DNA of 64,000 bases from JAEUIE01 sp047602475 (GCA_047602475.1 JASGHE010000006.1:620001-684000); one strand, 5' to 3'; shown: positions 1 through 9,603, numbered from the stretch's first letter. The notes: a model not told the origin generated them from the letters alone. Numbers and translations are program-made.

Positions 1-7
1 AGCTAGA

Positions 8-921
8 ACTTCAATTCGGCCCCGGCTCGTGAGCCGGGGAAAACTAGATAAGTGGGATTCGTCTACCCCGTTTGTCATGACTTCAATTCGGCCCCGGCTC
101 GTGAGCCGGGGAAAACGATGCAGAAGTTTAACGAAGTAACCGGGGAAGAACTAACTTCAATTCGGCCCCGGCTCGTGAGCCGGGGAAAACAATCGAAATC
201 ACGCTTCGTGCTGAACATCCTTCTTACTTCAATTCGGCCCCGGCTCGTGAGCCGGGGAAAACTTGGTACGGACTCGCCAAGCGGATCGGACGGAGCGCAC
301 TTCAATTCGGCCCCGGCTCGTGAGCCGGGGAAAACTTCGAGATGTCTGAAGTCAACATGGCTGTTGTTTCCGACTTCAATTCGGCCCCGGCTCGTGAGCC
401 GGGGAAAACAGCAGATGCTGCCAGAGCCGACGCCGCCTTCAAGAATACTTCAATTCGGCCCCGGCTCGTGAGCCGGGGAAAACCATGAACGGATTGTAAC
501 CGCACCCTCACGATGTCACACTTCAATTCGGCCCCGGCTCGTGAGCCGGGGAAAACCTTAGCCATGGGGTTCAAGCTCCTAAGTAGTGCCGACTTCAATT
601 CGGCCCCGGCTCGTGAGCCGGGGAAAACTCGGCTGAGCGGGCACGCCAACGCCTGCATGATTAAACTTCAATTCGGCCCCGGCTCGTGAGCCGGGGAAAA
701 CTCACCGGCGACGGGCGAGGGCGACCATGGCACGTCAAACTTCAATTCGGCCCCGGCTCGTGAGCCGGGGAAAACCAAACGTGCCGCCGGTCTTCGAGCA
801 TACGGCTTTGAACTTCAATTCGGCCCCGGCTCGTGAGCCGGGGAAAACTCCATATATATGAAATGAAGTCGCCACTATATCATAACTTCAATTCGGCCCC
901 GGCTCGTGAGCCGGGGAAAAC
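8..921 (-). CRISPR. CRISPR array, type I-U/I-G, 13 repeats, left end cut by window
   Basis: Thirteen 37-base repeats, apparently identical, start at 8, 80, 154, 226, 299, 373, 447, 520, 592, 665, 739, 812 and 885, with unique spacers of 35-37 bases. On the plus strand each begins ACTTCAATTCGG and ends GGGGAAAAC. The middle is a near-perfect palindrome (CCCCGGCTC/GAGCCGGGG) that forms a very strong hairpin. Read on the minus strand the repeat starts GTTTTCCCC and ends ATTGAAGT, like the ATTGAAA(C/G) 3' ends and 8-base crRNA handles of type I-C/I-U repeats. I therefore infer minus-strand transcription, in line with the cas genes. Bases 1-7 look like the end of another spacer, so older units lie outside the window. 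Confidence 0.98.
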
Positions 922-1246
922 CGCTCGCTCGCTAACTGCTTAACGCCACAGGCTTTTTCGCTGGTCTGGCGAGAGGCTGCTACTTGCCAAGCTCAGTCTT
1001 TCAATTTGCACACTACCGATCATCCGTAACCTCCTGTCACTCCTGGCTATATGTGTTGCGAGCGGGTGCAAACACAATAACAGACACTAACACTCACTTG
1101 TCAAAGAACTTGCAGCGATTCCACTCCATCGCTCACTTCCACCACGTCTCTACTCGACACCAATTGCCAAGCAACAGTCGGGGCTCATCCATCCGACGTA
1201 TGTTACACCACACCCACGCCATCTGCAACTTGCAATAACGAAACAA
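922..1246 (-). promoter_or_regulatory. Probable CRISPR leader
   Basis: This stretch between the last repeat and the csb2 terminator holds no convincing gene on either strand. If the array is transcribed on the minus strand, this is the leader side, where new spacers enter. The 40 bases next to the first repeat include a run of GCGA units (about 922-932). The promoter was not identified. The call rests on position and repeat orientation. Confidence 0.6.
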
Positions 1247-1266
1247 TCTCCGAGATACCTCGGAGA
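1247..1266 (-). terminator. Hairpin after csb2
   Basis: TCTCCGAG-ATAC-CTCGGAGA is a perfect 8-bp stem with a 4-base loop, 34 bases past the csb2 stop. On the minus strand it is followed by TTGTTTCGTTATT, a modest U-rich tail. It probably ends the cas transcript before the CRISPR leader. Confidence 0.55.
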
Positions 1267-1300
1267 CTTTGCTGACATTGAACAAGCACACCGCGGGCAA

Positions 1301-2767
1301 CTAGGGCAAAGATGACTCCGCAGCAAACAGCCCGAAGCCTCGGTAGCGGCCGGCACCGAGGACGAGTGGGCCCTGAAGGGGACGTGGGAAACGGACCCGG
1401 AGGTGGTACATCGAACCATTCATGTGGTGGGGCCGCTGGTATCGATTTGCCAATTCCGCTCCTGGCCGAAATCCTACTGATCGCCAGGCGAGTTCCACCG
1501 GTTGGGGTAACCCCGCATCAGTAAACATCCGATAGGCCAGTTCGTTTCCTTTCTCCAAATCGCCTTTGTGGTGCCCAGGGAAAACACAGGGCGTGACGGT
1601 AGACCAGACAGCCGAGGTGCCCGTGTAATGCTTTAGCACCCCATCGGATGACAATTGCTCCAGCATAGCGCGGGGTTGACCATGATGCGTGAGGAACTCT
1701 CCACCGAGGCGTATTTGAATCTGACGCATGATGCGTCCCGATCCTATTGGCCCGACCACCAACACGCGGCGGATGGCTTGCACTCGGTTCTGATATGCGC
1801 TGATGGTCGGTAAGGGCAGGAACATCAAACGCCGGTCGGCGGCATCGCCACGAACGGGTGCATCCTTTCCGCGATGGCCGTGAATGAATGTTTCGATTTC
1901 GTCGTGCGGGATATCGAACCGCCGAGAGGTTTCACCGAGGAGGTTTCGCATCATCCCGGCAACATCCCGAGTGCCGGTGAGGAGCCGGAAAGCCGAGTTC
2001 CCTTCGCCGCTGGGTGACATTAGGCGGAACGCGGCGAAGGGGCGCTGGATGCTGGTCGTTCGTGGGGCGGTGTCAGAGTGGTACTGCCTGACATCGAACT
2101 CGCGGAGTGGGGGAACAGGTTTGAATCCGTCGCCAGAGATGCGGTCGAGAAAGTCCTGATGTTTGCGCATCAGGTCTTGCAGTGTTCCGGCCTTGGGAAC
2201 GCGCAAGGGCACACCGCCTTGAGGGACGACGTGCCAGCGGTGGCCTGGTAGTTTGTCGGCATCGGGTTGCGAGACGATGTTGGCATCGGCGGCGACCATG
2301 TCGATGCCCCAGCCGAGGTGGGTGATGGAACGGGCAACGGCTTTGAGGGTTTCGAGATGTTCGCACTGCCCCTCGGGCAGCACGTACAGATAGTGGAGTG
2401 TGTCGTCGAGGAGGTGGGTGGGACGGACGACTTTTTCGGTGCGTTTCGGCGTTTTATCTACTTCGCCTCGTTTCCAAGATGGAACCAGAAGCTCCGTAGT
2501 GTTGTCTGGAACATAGAACTGCGTTGGTACGTCGGAAGCTATTCCCGCAGCCGCGACGACCTCCGGTGGCTGCAAAGAAGCAAGCCACTCTAACGCAGGG
2601 ACAGCGTATATAAGTTGATGGCGTTCGTTCCATCGACCTGCTGAAGCCGATACGAGAGACTGGTACAATCGTAAAGGTGACAATGGCCACTCGGGTTCAC
2701 CACCTTCGCCGCGCCCGTGTGAGAATGGCTGTAGGAAGCGAAACGTGAAAACGAGGTTACTCGGCAT
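1301..2767 (-). CDS. csb2: Type I-U/I-G Cas5-Cas6 fusion, Csb2 (GSU0054 family)
   Basis: A 488-residue RAMP protein, last gene of the cas operon. Csb2 proteins join a Cas5-like backbone subunit to a Cas6-like crRNA-processing domain in the Cascade of this subtype. The N-terminus (MPSNLVFTFRF) is the first RAMP strand. The C-terminus carries a glycine-rich loop (LGAGRYRGFGLF) as in Cas6-type folds. The start at 2767 is chosen over an in-frame ATG at 2824 because it has a good ribosome binding site (GGAGG) and matches where the conserved sequence begins. The gene overlaps the end of csb1 by 11 bases, implying translational coupling. Confidence 0.88.
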   Translation of the reverse strand: MPSNLVFTFRFLQPFSHGRGEGGEPEWPLSPLRLYQSLVSASAGRWNERHQLIYAVPALEWLASLQPPEVVAAAGIASDVPTQFYVPDNTTELLVPSWKRGEVDKTPKRTEKVVRPTHLLDDTLHYLYVLPEGQCEHLETLKAVARSITHLGWGIDMVAADANIVSQPDADKLPGHRWHVVPQGGVPLRVPKAGTLQDLMRKHQDFLDRISGDGFKPVPPLREFDVRQYHSDTAPRTTSIQRPFAAFRLMSPSGEGNSAFRLLTGTRDVAGMMRNLLGETSRRFDIPHDEIETFIHGHRGKDAPVRGDAADRRLMFLPLPTISAYQNRVQAIRRVLVVGPIGSGRIMRQIQIRLGGEFLTHHGQPRAMLEQLSSDGVLKHYTGTSAVWSTVTPCVFPGHHKGDLEKGNELAYRMFTDAGLPQPVELAWRSVGFRPGAELANRYQRPHHMNGSMYHLRVRFPRPLQGPLVLGAGRYRGFGLFAAESSLP

Positions 2768-3878
2768 TGGCTTCCTCCATCTTCTTTTTGCCGGCTTTCT
2801 TGGGTTTCGTTTTCGCATCACCACCGTCGGTTACGTCTTTCTTTGCCTTGTCTTTGTCGAACGGTACGGTTTGGGCCCCGCCCACTCCGAACGTCTTTGC
2901 CGCTTCCATAGCGAACTGCAGGGCGTCTTCATGCGAAAGCTTAAACGGTTTGCGTTCACCGGTCGGAAGGACCTCGACGAGTTCGCGTGGCTTGTCAGGG
3001 TTCTGAACTAATAAGCAACCCTGACGGAGGTAACTGGGCGAGTTATAGGTGAAGGCCACCAGTGACAACCCAAGAATGTAACGCCGAAGAGCAAGAGTCT
3101 TTGATGAATCCTTCCCAGCGTAAAGGAGTCGAATCGCTGCGAGTCCAAGTGTTGCATCGCGGCGGATTCCACCATCTGCGATCACTCCACCATGGGTCCA
3201 AGTCGCAGGAACATGTACGAAGCCACGTTTCGCCAGGGGATTCTTGTTGTCGCCTTCTGCTTTCTGTTTCTCTTCCTCGCTGAACACCTCCAGCGAGGCG
3301 TAGTCCACCGGCGGATTGAATTGCGCGGAACGGTGTAGCTCCCTGACATCGTATGCGCGGATGGCGGATGCCAGCACACGGGGTAACTTGGCTTGCGTAT
3401 CACGGGAATCCCAGACACCGAATACAAGCGAAGTGGGGGCTATCTTGGCCAAACTCGTTGCATCGCCCTTTAGAACGGCATTAAATGCCTGTTGGAGTTG
3501 CTCACCAAGTGCTGAACATCGCAGGAGCGCATCGCCGGCACGATGAGCCGCTTCAAAGATGCTGACTTCTTTATCGCCTGCCGTCACTGTGATTTGTGGA
3601 ACGAGCTTGGCGTACTTCTCTTCTTTGAAGATCGGTTCGATGCGATTAGCTTGCGAACCAACCGAGTCTATAAGAGCAACATTCTTGCCGGTAAGAGGGT
3701 CGGTATCGATATTGTACCCACCCTTGAAACCATCACCTGCTGCGGCTGCGAATGTCGCAGGGAAGAGAACGCCATCAGTTCCTTCCACGGGCATGAGCCA
3801 CTCGCGCAGCACAATCGCTGCTGGGCCATCGAACGAGAGATAATGATCGAAGCTATCGATCTTGATGCCAGAACTCAT
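2757..3878 (-). CDS. csb1: Type I-U/I-G Cas7, Csb1 (GSU0053 family)
   Basis: A 373-residue protein of the GSU0053/Csb1 family, the Cas7 backbone that polymerises along the crRNA in the I-U/I-G Cascade. Visible family features include a long basic/acidic middle and a run around residues 165-225 leading into a glycine-containing segment (THGGVIADGGIRRDATLGL). The last 25 residues are rich in lysine and look disordered. Its ATG overlaps the csb3 stop as ATGA, and AAGGAG inside the end of csb3 supplies the ribosome binding site, so the two are coupled. Confidence 0.9.
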   Translation of the reverse strand: MSSGIKIDSFDHYLSFDGPAAIVLREWLMPVEGTDGVLFPATFAAAAGDGFKGGYNIDTDPLTGKNVALIDSVGSQANRIEPIFKEEKYAKLVPQITVTAGDKEVSIFEAAHRAGDALLRCSALGEQLQQAFNAVLKGDATSLAKIAPTSLVFGVWDSRDTQAKLPRVLASAIRAYDVRELHRSAQFNPPVDYASLEVFSEEEKQKAEGDNKNPLAKRGFVHVPATWTHGGVIADGGIRRDATLGLAAIRLLYAGKDSSKTLALRRYILGLSLVAFTYNSPSYLRQGCLLVQNPDKPRELVEVLPTGERKPFKLSHEDALQFAMEAAKTFGVGGAQTVPFDKDKAKKDVTDGGDAKTKPKKAGKKKMEEANAE

Positions 3879-4684
3879 CGGTCATTCTCCTTGAGTGAAG
3901 AAACAGGAATTGCATGACGAAACGCTTTGTGCTTCTTTTGTCCGGTCCGGAACCAGTTTTCAAAACGATACCGACGACTACTTAACAACCCCAGGTTGCC
4001 CGTGGAAGCTGCAAGCAGAAGATTTGTCGAAACCGGAATCGACCATGTGAAGTAGTCGTAAATACGTTTTTCATTCGTGAATGCTGGCCGAGCGACTTGG
4101 ATTCCGATGATGCAGAGCAATTCAACAGCTGGGAATGCCGTGCTGGTGACTCCGAGATCATTCGGTGAAAACCCTACATCTCTTGAATGTGCGTTAGGAG
4201 CACGACGGGCATCATAGTAGAACGGCTCCTTCTTTTTGTCTGGGTCTTCTGGATTACGGACCACCAAGCCAATATCGAAGAGATTAGGGAAACCAAACTT
4301 CTGGTCCTTCATCGCTTGTTGCATGGCGTAGGCTATTCCGCGGCTTTCCATTGTGCCCGCCCATATTTTCAAATCCTTCGCGCCGGTTTGGTCAGTGCCC
4401 CACCAATCAACTGAAAGAGAGCGGAATGGAAAACCTATCACGAAAGGGGAAGAAGTCGTATCTTTCGGATCGGTGATCTCGAGTGATGCATTTGAAATTG
4501 CTCCTACCAACTCGGCCAACGTGCCGACACCCTCTCCCTGAATACTGAATGAACGATCATCCTCCCCAAACCACCCTTCCGCCCCTGGCCACAAGCGGTC
4601 AGCGAGTTCCAATAACCCGCAGCAGGCGAAGAATTGGCCGGGGTTGGTCGGATCTACGTTTATCGTGATGTTGGGCTTGTTCAT
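3875..4684 (-). CDS. csb3: Type I-U/I-G Cas8-like subunit, Csb3 (Cas8u2)
   Basis: A 269-residue protein starting MNKPNITINVDPTNPGQ, followed by FACCGLLELADRLWPGAEG. This N-terminal pattern (VDPTNPGQFFACCGLLELA) is typical of the Csb3/Cas8u2 proteins that replace the larger Csx17 in some I-U systems. The role as Cas8-like large subunit (PAM reading, Cas3 recruitment) is family knowledge. The start at 4684 is fixed by an ATGA overlap with the cas3 stop and by GGAGGG upstream. A longer frame to 4852 only reads through the end of cas3 and should not be used. No csx17 gene is present, which is informative for subtype assignment. Confidence 0.82.
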   Translation of the reverse strand: MNKPNITINVDPTNPGQFFACCGLLELADRLWPGAEGWFGEDDRSFSIQGEGVGTLAELVGAISNASLEITDPKDTTSSPFVIGFPFRSLSVDWWGTDQTGAKDLKIWAGTMESRGIAYAMQQAMKDQKFGFPNLFDIGLVVRNPEDPDKKKEPFYYDARRAPNAHSRDVGFSPNDLGVTSTAFPAVELLCIIGIQVARPAFTNEKRIYDYFTWSIPVSTNLLLAASTGNLGLLSSRRYRFENWFRTGQKKHKAFRHAIPVSSLKENDR

Positions 4685-7113
4685 CGCTCGCCCTCCTTCA
4701 GATAGGCCGAGGGGTTTGCACTGGCGGCCCAGTCGGCGGCGCGGAGCAGCGATTCCAGGTAGGCCAGGCCCCAGCGGCCGTACTTCCGCTGAAGCCGGGC
4801 GAATCGCTGGGGAACCACGGCGGCAATCTCGTCCGCCTGCTTTTGCGAACAATCGGGGTCGAAGGCTTCATCCATGGGGAAGTGAGGGCGCGCTCTGCCG
4901 TGGTGGGTAGCGATCAGGTGCAGAATTAGTTCACGGTGTTCGCCCAGGTTCTCTTCCAGAACATTGATAAGCGAACCGAACTCATGGCGATACTTCTCCA
5001 CAACGCGTGTTCCCTTCGCACCTGATTTGGCCAGCATCACGTCTGAATAATTTCGGTTTCCCAGGACAGTTTGGAAAAGCTTACGCCGTTTGCCGTGGTC
5101 GTGGAATTTCGCAGCAGTGACGATGGCTTGCTTGAGTGAATCATCCAGAGTAAGATTCGCTACGATCCGCCCAACACTTCTCACGACATCATCGACGTGA
5201 ACCTGCCACAGCACCGGTAGTGTCGAAGATCGATCTCCTTCGTTGCGATGCACGAACCAATCCCACGTTTCGGGATCGGCATCTTCATCTTCACCCGAAG
5301 CGAATACGATGCTTTCGATGCGATGCATGCCCTCCGGCGCCTCCTCGGCGTTCCACAGCCGCTTGCGTTCGGAAGTCTCCGAAACATCGTCGGCAGTTTC
5401 TGAAGTGCCATCAAGCATTCCGGCAGAGGACAGGCCGCCGACAGAAGGCGGAAGAATCACCGTCTTCCATGCCACTAAGTCTTTGTCGACCAGGTCTTCG
5501 AGCGTGACGATTGCAACCGTGCCGTCATCGTCCATGAGCCAGGCTTTGGTCTGCGCGGCTCTGTCGCCGAGTCGTTTAGCCAGTTTCTTGAACTGATCAG
5601 CCGCTCGATAGTTAGGTTCCTTGAGCAATTCGTGCGGTTTGAGTGTGTACAATTCGAGCAATTCGGAGGGTGGGTATTGCTCCAACAAGTCGCCGGTGAT
5701 CTCTTCCACTTCCTCTCGCCAGGCTACTTGCGTTTCAGGCGGTTGCCACTCGGTGGGCAGTCCGTGCAAGTACGGCTCGACAGGAGGCCTGCCAGGGAGC
5801 TTGCCTTTAATGGTGGTGAGCGCCCAGGCATCAAAGAGGATGTCAGTAGTGGGGAGGATGGTAGGCGACGGGGCAAAGGCGGCCTGACGATCCTCGGAAT
5901 TGAGCTTTGCCAATGCCGATGGGCTGGCGTCTCCGTCGAGTTGTTTCAGGAGTTCCAGTGTCTTTTTTCGTGCTGTATCGTAGGGATCATCTTTCTTGAA
6001 CTCGGTCGGATGTACCACATGAATTTCGGTATCGGTGCGTTCACCGAAGCGGTTAACGCGGCCGAAGCGCTGGGCCATGCTCTCGAAGGTAGAGAGATCA
6101 CAGACGAGATGATCCGCTGAGATATTGACGCCCACTTCACCGGCACTGGTGCATACCAACCAGGTAGTCTCGCCATCGTGACCAGCACCTGGCAAGAAGC
6201 GTTTGAAAATGTCCTTAGAGACAAGTTCATCACGTTCCTTGCCTCGCATCGTACCAGTGAGCGTAACCACACGGTCTTTGGGAAGTTTGTCGGCAATGTA
6301 GTTCACGCCTTCAACCGTGCGCGTGAACACGATAACTGCGCATTTTTTGTTCGCAAATGACTTCGCAAGATCAAAGAGTTTGTCCCACAACGGTTTTTTC
6401 TCGTCATTAACTGGTTCAAAATGGAGTTTCTTTCTGGCGTTAGTTCGTTGGACAACCACGGCGTTCGCTTTGTCTGCATCCGTAAGTTCAAACACCTCGC
6501 CGGTGCCCCGTCTGGTCGCAGTTAGTTCCATCACGCGGAACTTTGGCCATTGTACACTCGGTTCACATGCCTGTTCTTCTTGTATCTTGGTGATGAGTTT
6601 CTGAAACGCCGGTTCCAGGTGGGCTTCATCGTGAACCAGCAAAACGTCCTGCCCGAGGAATCCTGCGTGAAGAGGTTTCTTGCTACGGCCGATTCCGTAT
6701 CCGCTAAACAGCAGGCGGGAGCCAATCATATCGACAGTGCCTGAGATGATGGCTGGGCACGACGGATCGTCGCTCCAAGCACGGTTGTCGGCAAATTGGC
6801 CACGCAGGGTACTAACGGCGAAATCGGAGATGCCGGCTACCTTCCGTTTTTTGTACTTCTCAACCTCATCCGTTGTCTGATCCACCACCGTCCTGCGATT
6901 CACGACATACACCAATCGGCGTGGCATCTTGTCTGGATGGTTTGCCAGGGCGATCAGCCAGATGGCGATGACTGAGGTCTTCCCCAATCCTGTTGGCAGG
7001 TTGCACGACTGTGGTATCTTTCCTTTTGAGAACCACTCATCGTACAGCGCACACTGCCAGGGAAATGGCGGATTGCCTGTTAGAGCTTCAAATGTCGTTG
7101 CGAAGTCAAGCAT
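4681..7113 (-). CDS. cas3: CRISPR helicase-nuclease Cas3 with C-terminal HD domain
   Basis: An 810-residue Cas3. The SF2 helicase comes first: Walker A PTGLGKTS near residue 40, DEAH box (HDEAH) near 161, motif III-like TATRRG near 198, and the C-terminal helicase motif QRFGRVNRFG near 348. The HD nuclease is at the C-terminus (KFHDHGK near 669, then HHGRARPHF near 758), the reverse of most type I Cas3 proteins but usual for subtype I-U/I-G. It unwinds and degrades target DNA after Cascade binding. It lies 9 bases after cas2. The ribosome binding site is weak (GAAAGA). Confidence 0.95.
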   Translation of the reverse strand: MLDFATTFEALTGNPPFPWQCALYDEWFSKGKIPQSCNLPTGLGKTSVIAIWLIALANHPDKMPRRLVYVVNRRTVVDQTTDEVEKYKKRKVAGISDFAVSTLRGQFADNRAWSDDPSCPAIISGTVDMIGSRLLFSGYGIGRSKKPLHAGFLGQDVLLVHDEAHLEPAFQKLITKIQEEQACEPSVQWPKFRVMELTATRRGTGEVFELTDADKANAVVVQRTNARKKLHFEPVNDEKKPLWDKLFDLAKSFANKKCAVIVFTRTVEGVNYIADKLPKDRVVTLTGTMRGKERDELVSKDIFKRFLPGAGHDGETTWLVCTSAGEVGVNISADHLVCDLSTFESMAQRFGRVNRFGERTDTEIHVVHPTEFKKDDPYDTARKKTLELLKQLDGDASPSALAKLNSEDRQAAFAPSPTILPTTDILFDAWALTTIKGKLPGRPPVEPYLHGLPTEWQPPETQVAWREEVEEITGDLLEQYPPSELLELYTLKPHELLKEPNYRAADQFKKLAKRLGDRAAQTKAWLMDDDGTVAIVTLEDLVDKDLVAWKTVILPPSVGGLSSAGMLDGTSETADDVSETSERKRLWNAEEAPEGMHRIESIVFASGEDEDADPETWDWFVHRNEGDRSSTLPVLWQVHVDDVVRSVGRIVANLTLDDSLKQAIVTAAKFHDHGKRRKLFQTVLGNRNYSDVMLAKSGAKGTRVVEKYRHEFGSLINVLEENLGEHRELILHLIATHHGRARPHFPMDEAFDPDCSQKQADEIAAVVPQRFARLQRKYGRWGLAYLESLLRAADWAASANPSAYLKEGER

Positions 7114-7122
7114 AAGTCTTTC

Positions 7123-7407
7123 TCACACCACCACACAAATATCCCTCGCCTCAACATCCTCCGTAGGTTTGCCGAGGCTTTCGATGTTTTTCATGCACAC
7201 CCCGCAGAGGGGGATGAAGAGGACTTGATCGAGTTGTAGATCGATCACGTCGTAGAGTTTGGTTTTCAACCGCACCAGGGCGGCGGCGCTGAGGCGGCAC
7301 AGAAAGACTGAGTACTGTCGGCGGAGGCCGAAGTCTTCGCAGGTCTTGGCGACCTTGCGGAGTCGCTTAGGATCGGCGATATCATAGGCGACGATCCACG
7401 ATTCCAA
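7123..7407 (-). CDS. cas2: CRISPR-associated Cas2
   Basis: A 94-residue Cas2 beginning LESWIVAYDIADPKRL, with the first-strand aspartate of the family (YDI). It joins Cas1 in the spacer-integration complex. I choose a TTG start at 7407: GGGGAGGTG lies 6 bases before it, and that Shine-Dalgarno sequence falls inside the five extra codons added by the ATG at 7422. The alternative is therefore 7422 with no good binding site. A 142-base gap separates it from cas4-cas1, and cas3 follows after 9 bases. Confidence 0.93.
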   Translation of the reverse strand: MESWIVAYDIADPKRLRKVAKTCEDFGLRRQYSVFLCRLSAAALVRLKTKLYDVIDLQLDQVLFIPLCGVCMKNIESLGKPTEDVEARDICVVV

Positions 7408-7548
7408 GGAACACCTCCCCATGAGCGACTGGAGGTCCTTCTCGCTGGTAGTTCGATGCCATGAACGTCCCCCTATACCCGATGGAAAAAGTAGAAGCTA
7501 ACAAAATCGAATGGAAAGTAGTTGTTATTGCGAGGCACGAATCGATGG

Positions 7549-9267
7549 TCACCTTATCTGGAAGCCTATGTAGGCGGGGATGTCGTTACGGATGAAGGCT
7601 GCCAGGGTGCGAGCCTGCACTTCGAGCATGCGGGAGTAGGTCATCGTGTACCCATAGACTGGATGTTTCACCTCTGTCGATTTGCGTTCCTCATAACAAC
7701 GGAAAAACTTGGCTCGACCTTTTTCATTGAGTTGGCAGGCGTCGCGCCACATGAGGAAGTCGTCGGGGGTGATGGTGCGGTTGTTGATAAGTGTGAGAAC
7801 AACTGAATCGGCGATGATGCTGCGGAATTCTTCCATGAGATCGAGGGCTAGCGAGGGACGGCCGTGGCGACCAGTGTGGTAGAACCCTGCGTAGGGATCG
7901 AATCCTACAGTGCATAAGGCAGCGAAGCAGTCTTTGACCAACAGGGCATAAGCGAAAGACAGCAAGGCATTGACGGGGTCACGGGGCGGTCGGCGATTGC
8001 GATGTTTGAAATCGAAACTCTTGCCGGGCGGCAGGGCTTTGAGGAATCGGTTGAACTCACCGAAATAAAGAGCGGCAGCTTGGCCTTCGAGGCCTAGGAG
8101 TGAATCCAGTGAGCCAGCGTTTTCGATCTTGGGGACAAGATCGAGCATGGCTTGGGCGGCATACTCCTCACTGCCACGGGATTCGGTCTGCGAACGGAGC
8201 GACCGCATCAGGAGCGTTCGTTGGTTGGTCACCTTGGCCTTCACGACAGAGCGAGCCAGACTGAGAGTGACGGCAGGTTCGCTGAAACGACGATACTGAT
8301 CCTGGCGTAGCATGACGTTTTTGGTCGGTGCCGATTGGAAGGTGCCGACGAAGCGGCCGTGGCCGGTCATGTAGGAAATTGGAATGTCGTGGGAGGCTAG
8401 CGTTTCCAGGGCCTGCGTACTGACCTGGACGTTACCCAGCACACAAAGCTGACGGACTGCGGTAAGAGGCGCTTTGGTAATTTCCTTGCCATTCTTTTTG
8501 ATGACCAGATGCTCGCTGCGTTTGCTGACGTACGCACCGGGCTCGTTGACATAGACCACTGCACCCAGATCCGAACCGGGAATGACACGAGTAACAGTTT
8601 CATCGGGGGGCTCCAGTGGTGGTTGGTCTTTTTTTAGAGTCAGCTGGAAGAGCGTTTCTTCGGGCAGGCAGATGGGAGCGAGAGAGCAGCCAAAGCAGCG
8701 ATGGCGTAGTTCGAGGGGCAGCGGCTCGGGTGGTATGGCGCGCTGGTCGAGTTGCCTGATGAGGGCGATGCTATCGAGAGTTTTCTGCCGGAGTTCGGGG
8801 GTTATCGTGACTCTGACCCGTTCTTTGGAACCGATGTAGTAAATGATGCAGAAGTCGATGGTTTGGCCGAACTCTTCTTCAAGCAGAAGTGCCTGGGCCA
8901 CAGTCTGGATGGCGTCGTTTTCATAGAAGGTGGCATGATCGTTTTCATCACATGGGGCGGCGGATCGCTTGTATTCAATGGGATAGGCTAAGCCACCTTT
9001 TTCTTCGAGCAGGTCGAGCTTGCCGGTGATGCCGAGACGTTCAGAGGAAAGTTGGATGCTGCGGGTGTGCAGGGCATCGCCTTCCTTGCGCGGTTTGTTG
9101 GCGAGTTGTTCGTCGTTGACACGGCGGTGGAGGAAGAGGCCGTCTTCGACGTGTTCGTTGACGGGCATGATAGCTTCGACGTATTCGAGGAAGTATAGAC
9201 GTGGACAATAGTTCACTTGGTTAAGCGCCCGTAAGGGGATCAGCGATGTCTCGGTTGTAGCGGACAT
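7549..9267 (-). CDS. cas4-cas1: Cas4-Cas1 fusion, adaptation nuclease/integrase
   Basis: A 572-residue fusion characteristic of type I-U/I-G. The Cas4 half (1-210) has H47, D85 and E98-Y-K100 of the RecB-like nuclease, and four cysteines (C21, C191, C194, C200) that would hold an iron-sulphur cluster. The Cas1 half has the three metal ligands expected from the family: E394 in GLEGQAAALYF, H464 in GFYHTGRHGRPS and D476 in LALDLMEEFR. It trims and integrates prespacers with Cas2. Start 9267 is preceded by AGAGGTG at 8 bases; the frame extends to 9336 without family similarity. Confidence 0.95.
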   Translation of the reverse strand: MSATTETSLIPLRALNQVNYCPRLYFLEYVEAIMPVNEHVEDGLFLHRRVNDEQLANKPRKEGDALHTRSIQLSSERLGITGKLDLLEEKGGLAYPIEYKRSAAPCDENDHATFYENDAIQTVAQALLLEEEFGQTIDFCIIYYIGSKERVRVTITPELRQKTLDSIALIRQLDQRAIPPEPLPLELRHRCFGCSLAPICLPEETLFQLTLKKDQPPLEPPDETVTRVIPGSDLGAVVYVNEPGAYVSKRSEHLVIKKNGKEITKAPLTAVRQLCVLGNVQVSTQALETLASHDIPISYMTGHGRFVGTFQSAPTKNVMLRQDQYRRFSEPAVTLSLARSVVKAKVTNQRTLLMRSLRSQTESRGSEEYAAQAMLDLVPKIENAGSLDSLLGLEGQAAALYFGEFNRFLKALPPGKSFDFKHRNRRPPRDPVNALLSFAYALLVKDCFAALCTVGFDPYAGFYHTGRHGRPSLALDLMEEFRSIIADSVVLTLINNRTITPDDFLMWRDACQLNEKGRAKFFRCYEERKSTEVKHPVYGYTMTYSRMLEVQARTLAAFIRNDIPAYIGFQIR

Positions 9268-9360
9268 GGGGAGCACCTCTTTTGTGGTAGTCACATCTGT
9301 TCGATGCTGATTGTGGGATCGTGACAGGGATCGCAATTAATCTTGAAAAGTGTTTCGGGG

Positions 9361-9600
9361 TTAAGAGGCGATCCTGCGATTCGTCTGCAACGAAGACGGC
9401 TTCTTCAGAGCCTTGCGTTTCCGCAAGTTTAGAAGTTGATGGAACGCTTCAGCTTCGTCCTCTTCATTGAGATTCATGCCCAGCTCTGACAGGAACTCTC
9501 GCCGCAACCGAGGCGAACACAGGATGCGGTCTGGGTTGGTGAGTTGATGGCGATCCGCAATACCGTGATATGCAGCGATGAGTTGGGTGGTGGTTGGCAA
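9361..9600 (-). CDS. Hypothetical 79-residue protein upstream of cas genes
   Basis: Not recognised. It is a small hydrophilic helical protein with an acidic centre (NLNEEDEAEAF) and a strongly basic C-terminus (LRKRKALKKPSS). It starts 4 bases after the stop of the sigma-like gene, so the two are almost certainly co-transcribed, and it ends 93 bases before cas4-cas1. Its position resembles that of a small regulator or anti-sigma partner, but nothing in the sequence proves this. Confidence 0.6.
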   Translation of the reverse strand: MPTTTQLIAAYHGIADRHQLTNPDRILCSPRLRREFLSELGMNLNEEDEAEAFHQLLNLRKRKALKKPSSLQTNRRIAS

Positions 9601-9603
9601 CTG

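Noticed and set aside
52..658. Open reading frames of 139, 76 and 118 codons on both strands
   Set aside because: They run through the CRISPR repeats; the repeated residues are just the translated repeat.
4685..4852. Longer N-terminus for the Csb3-like protein
   Set aside because: It lies wholly inside cas3; an ATGA overlap with a good ribosome binding site fixes the start at 4684.
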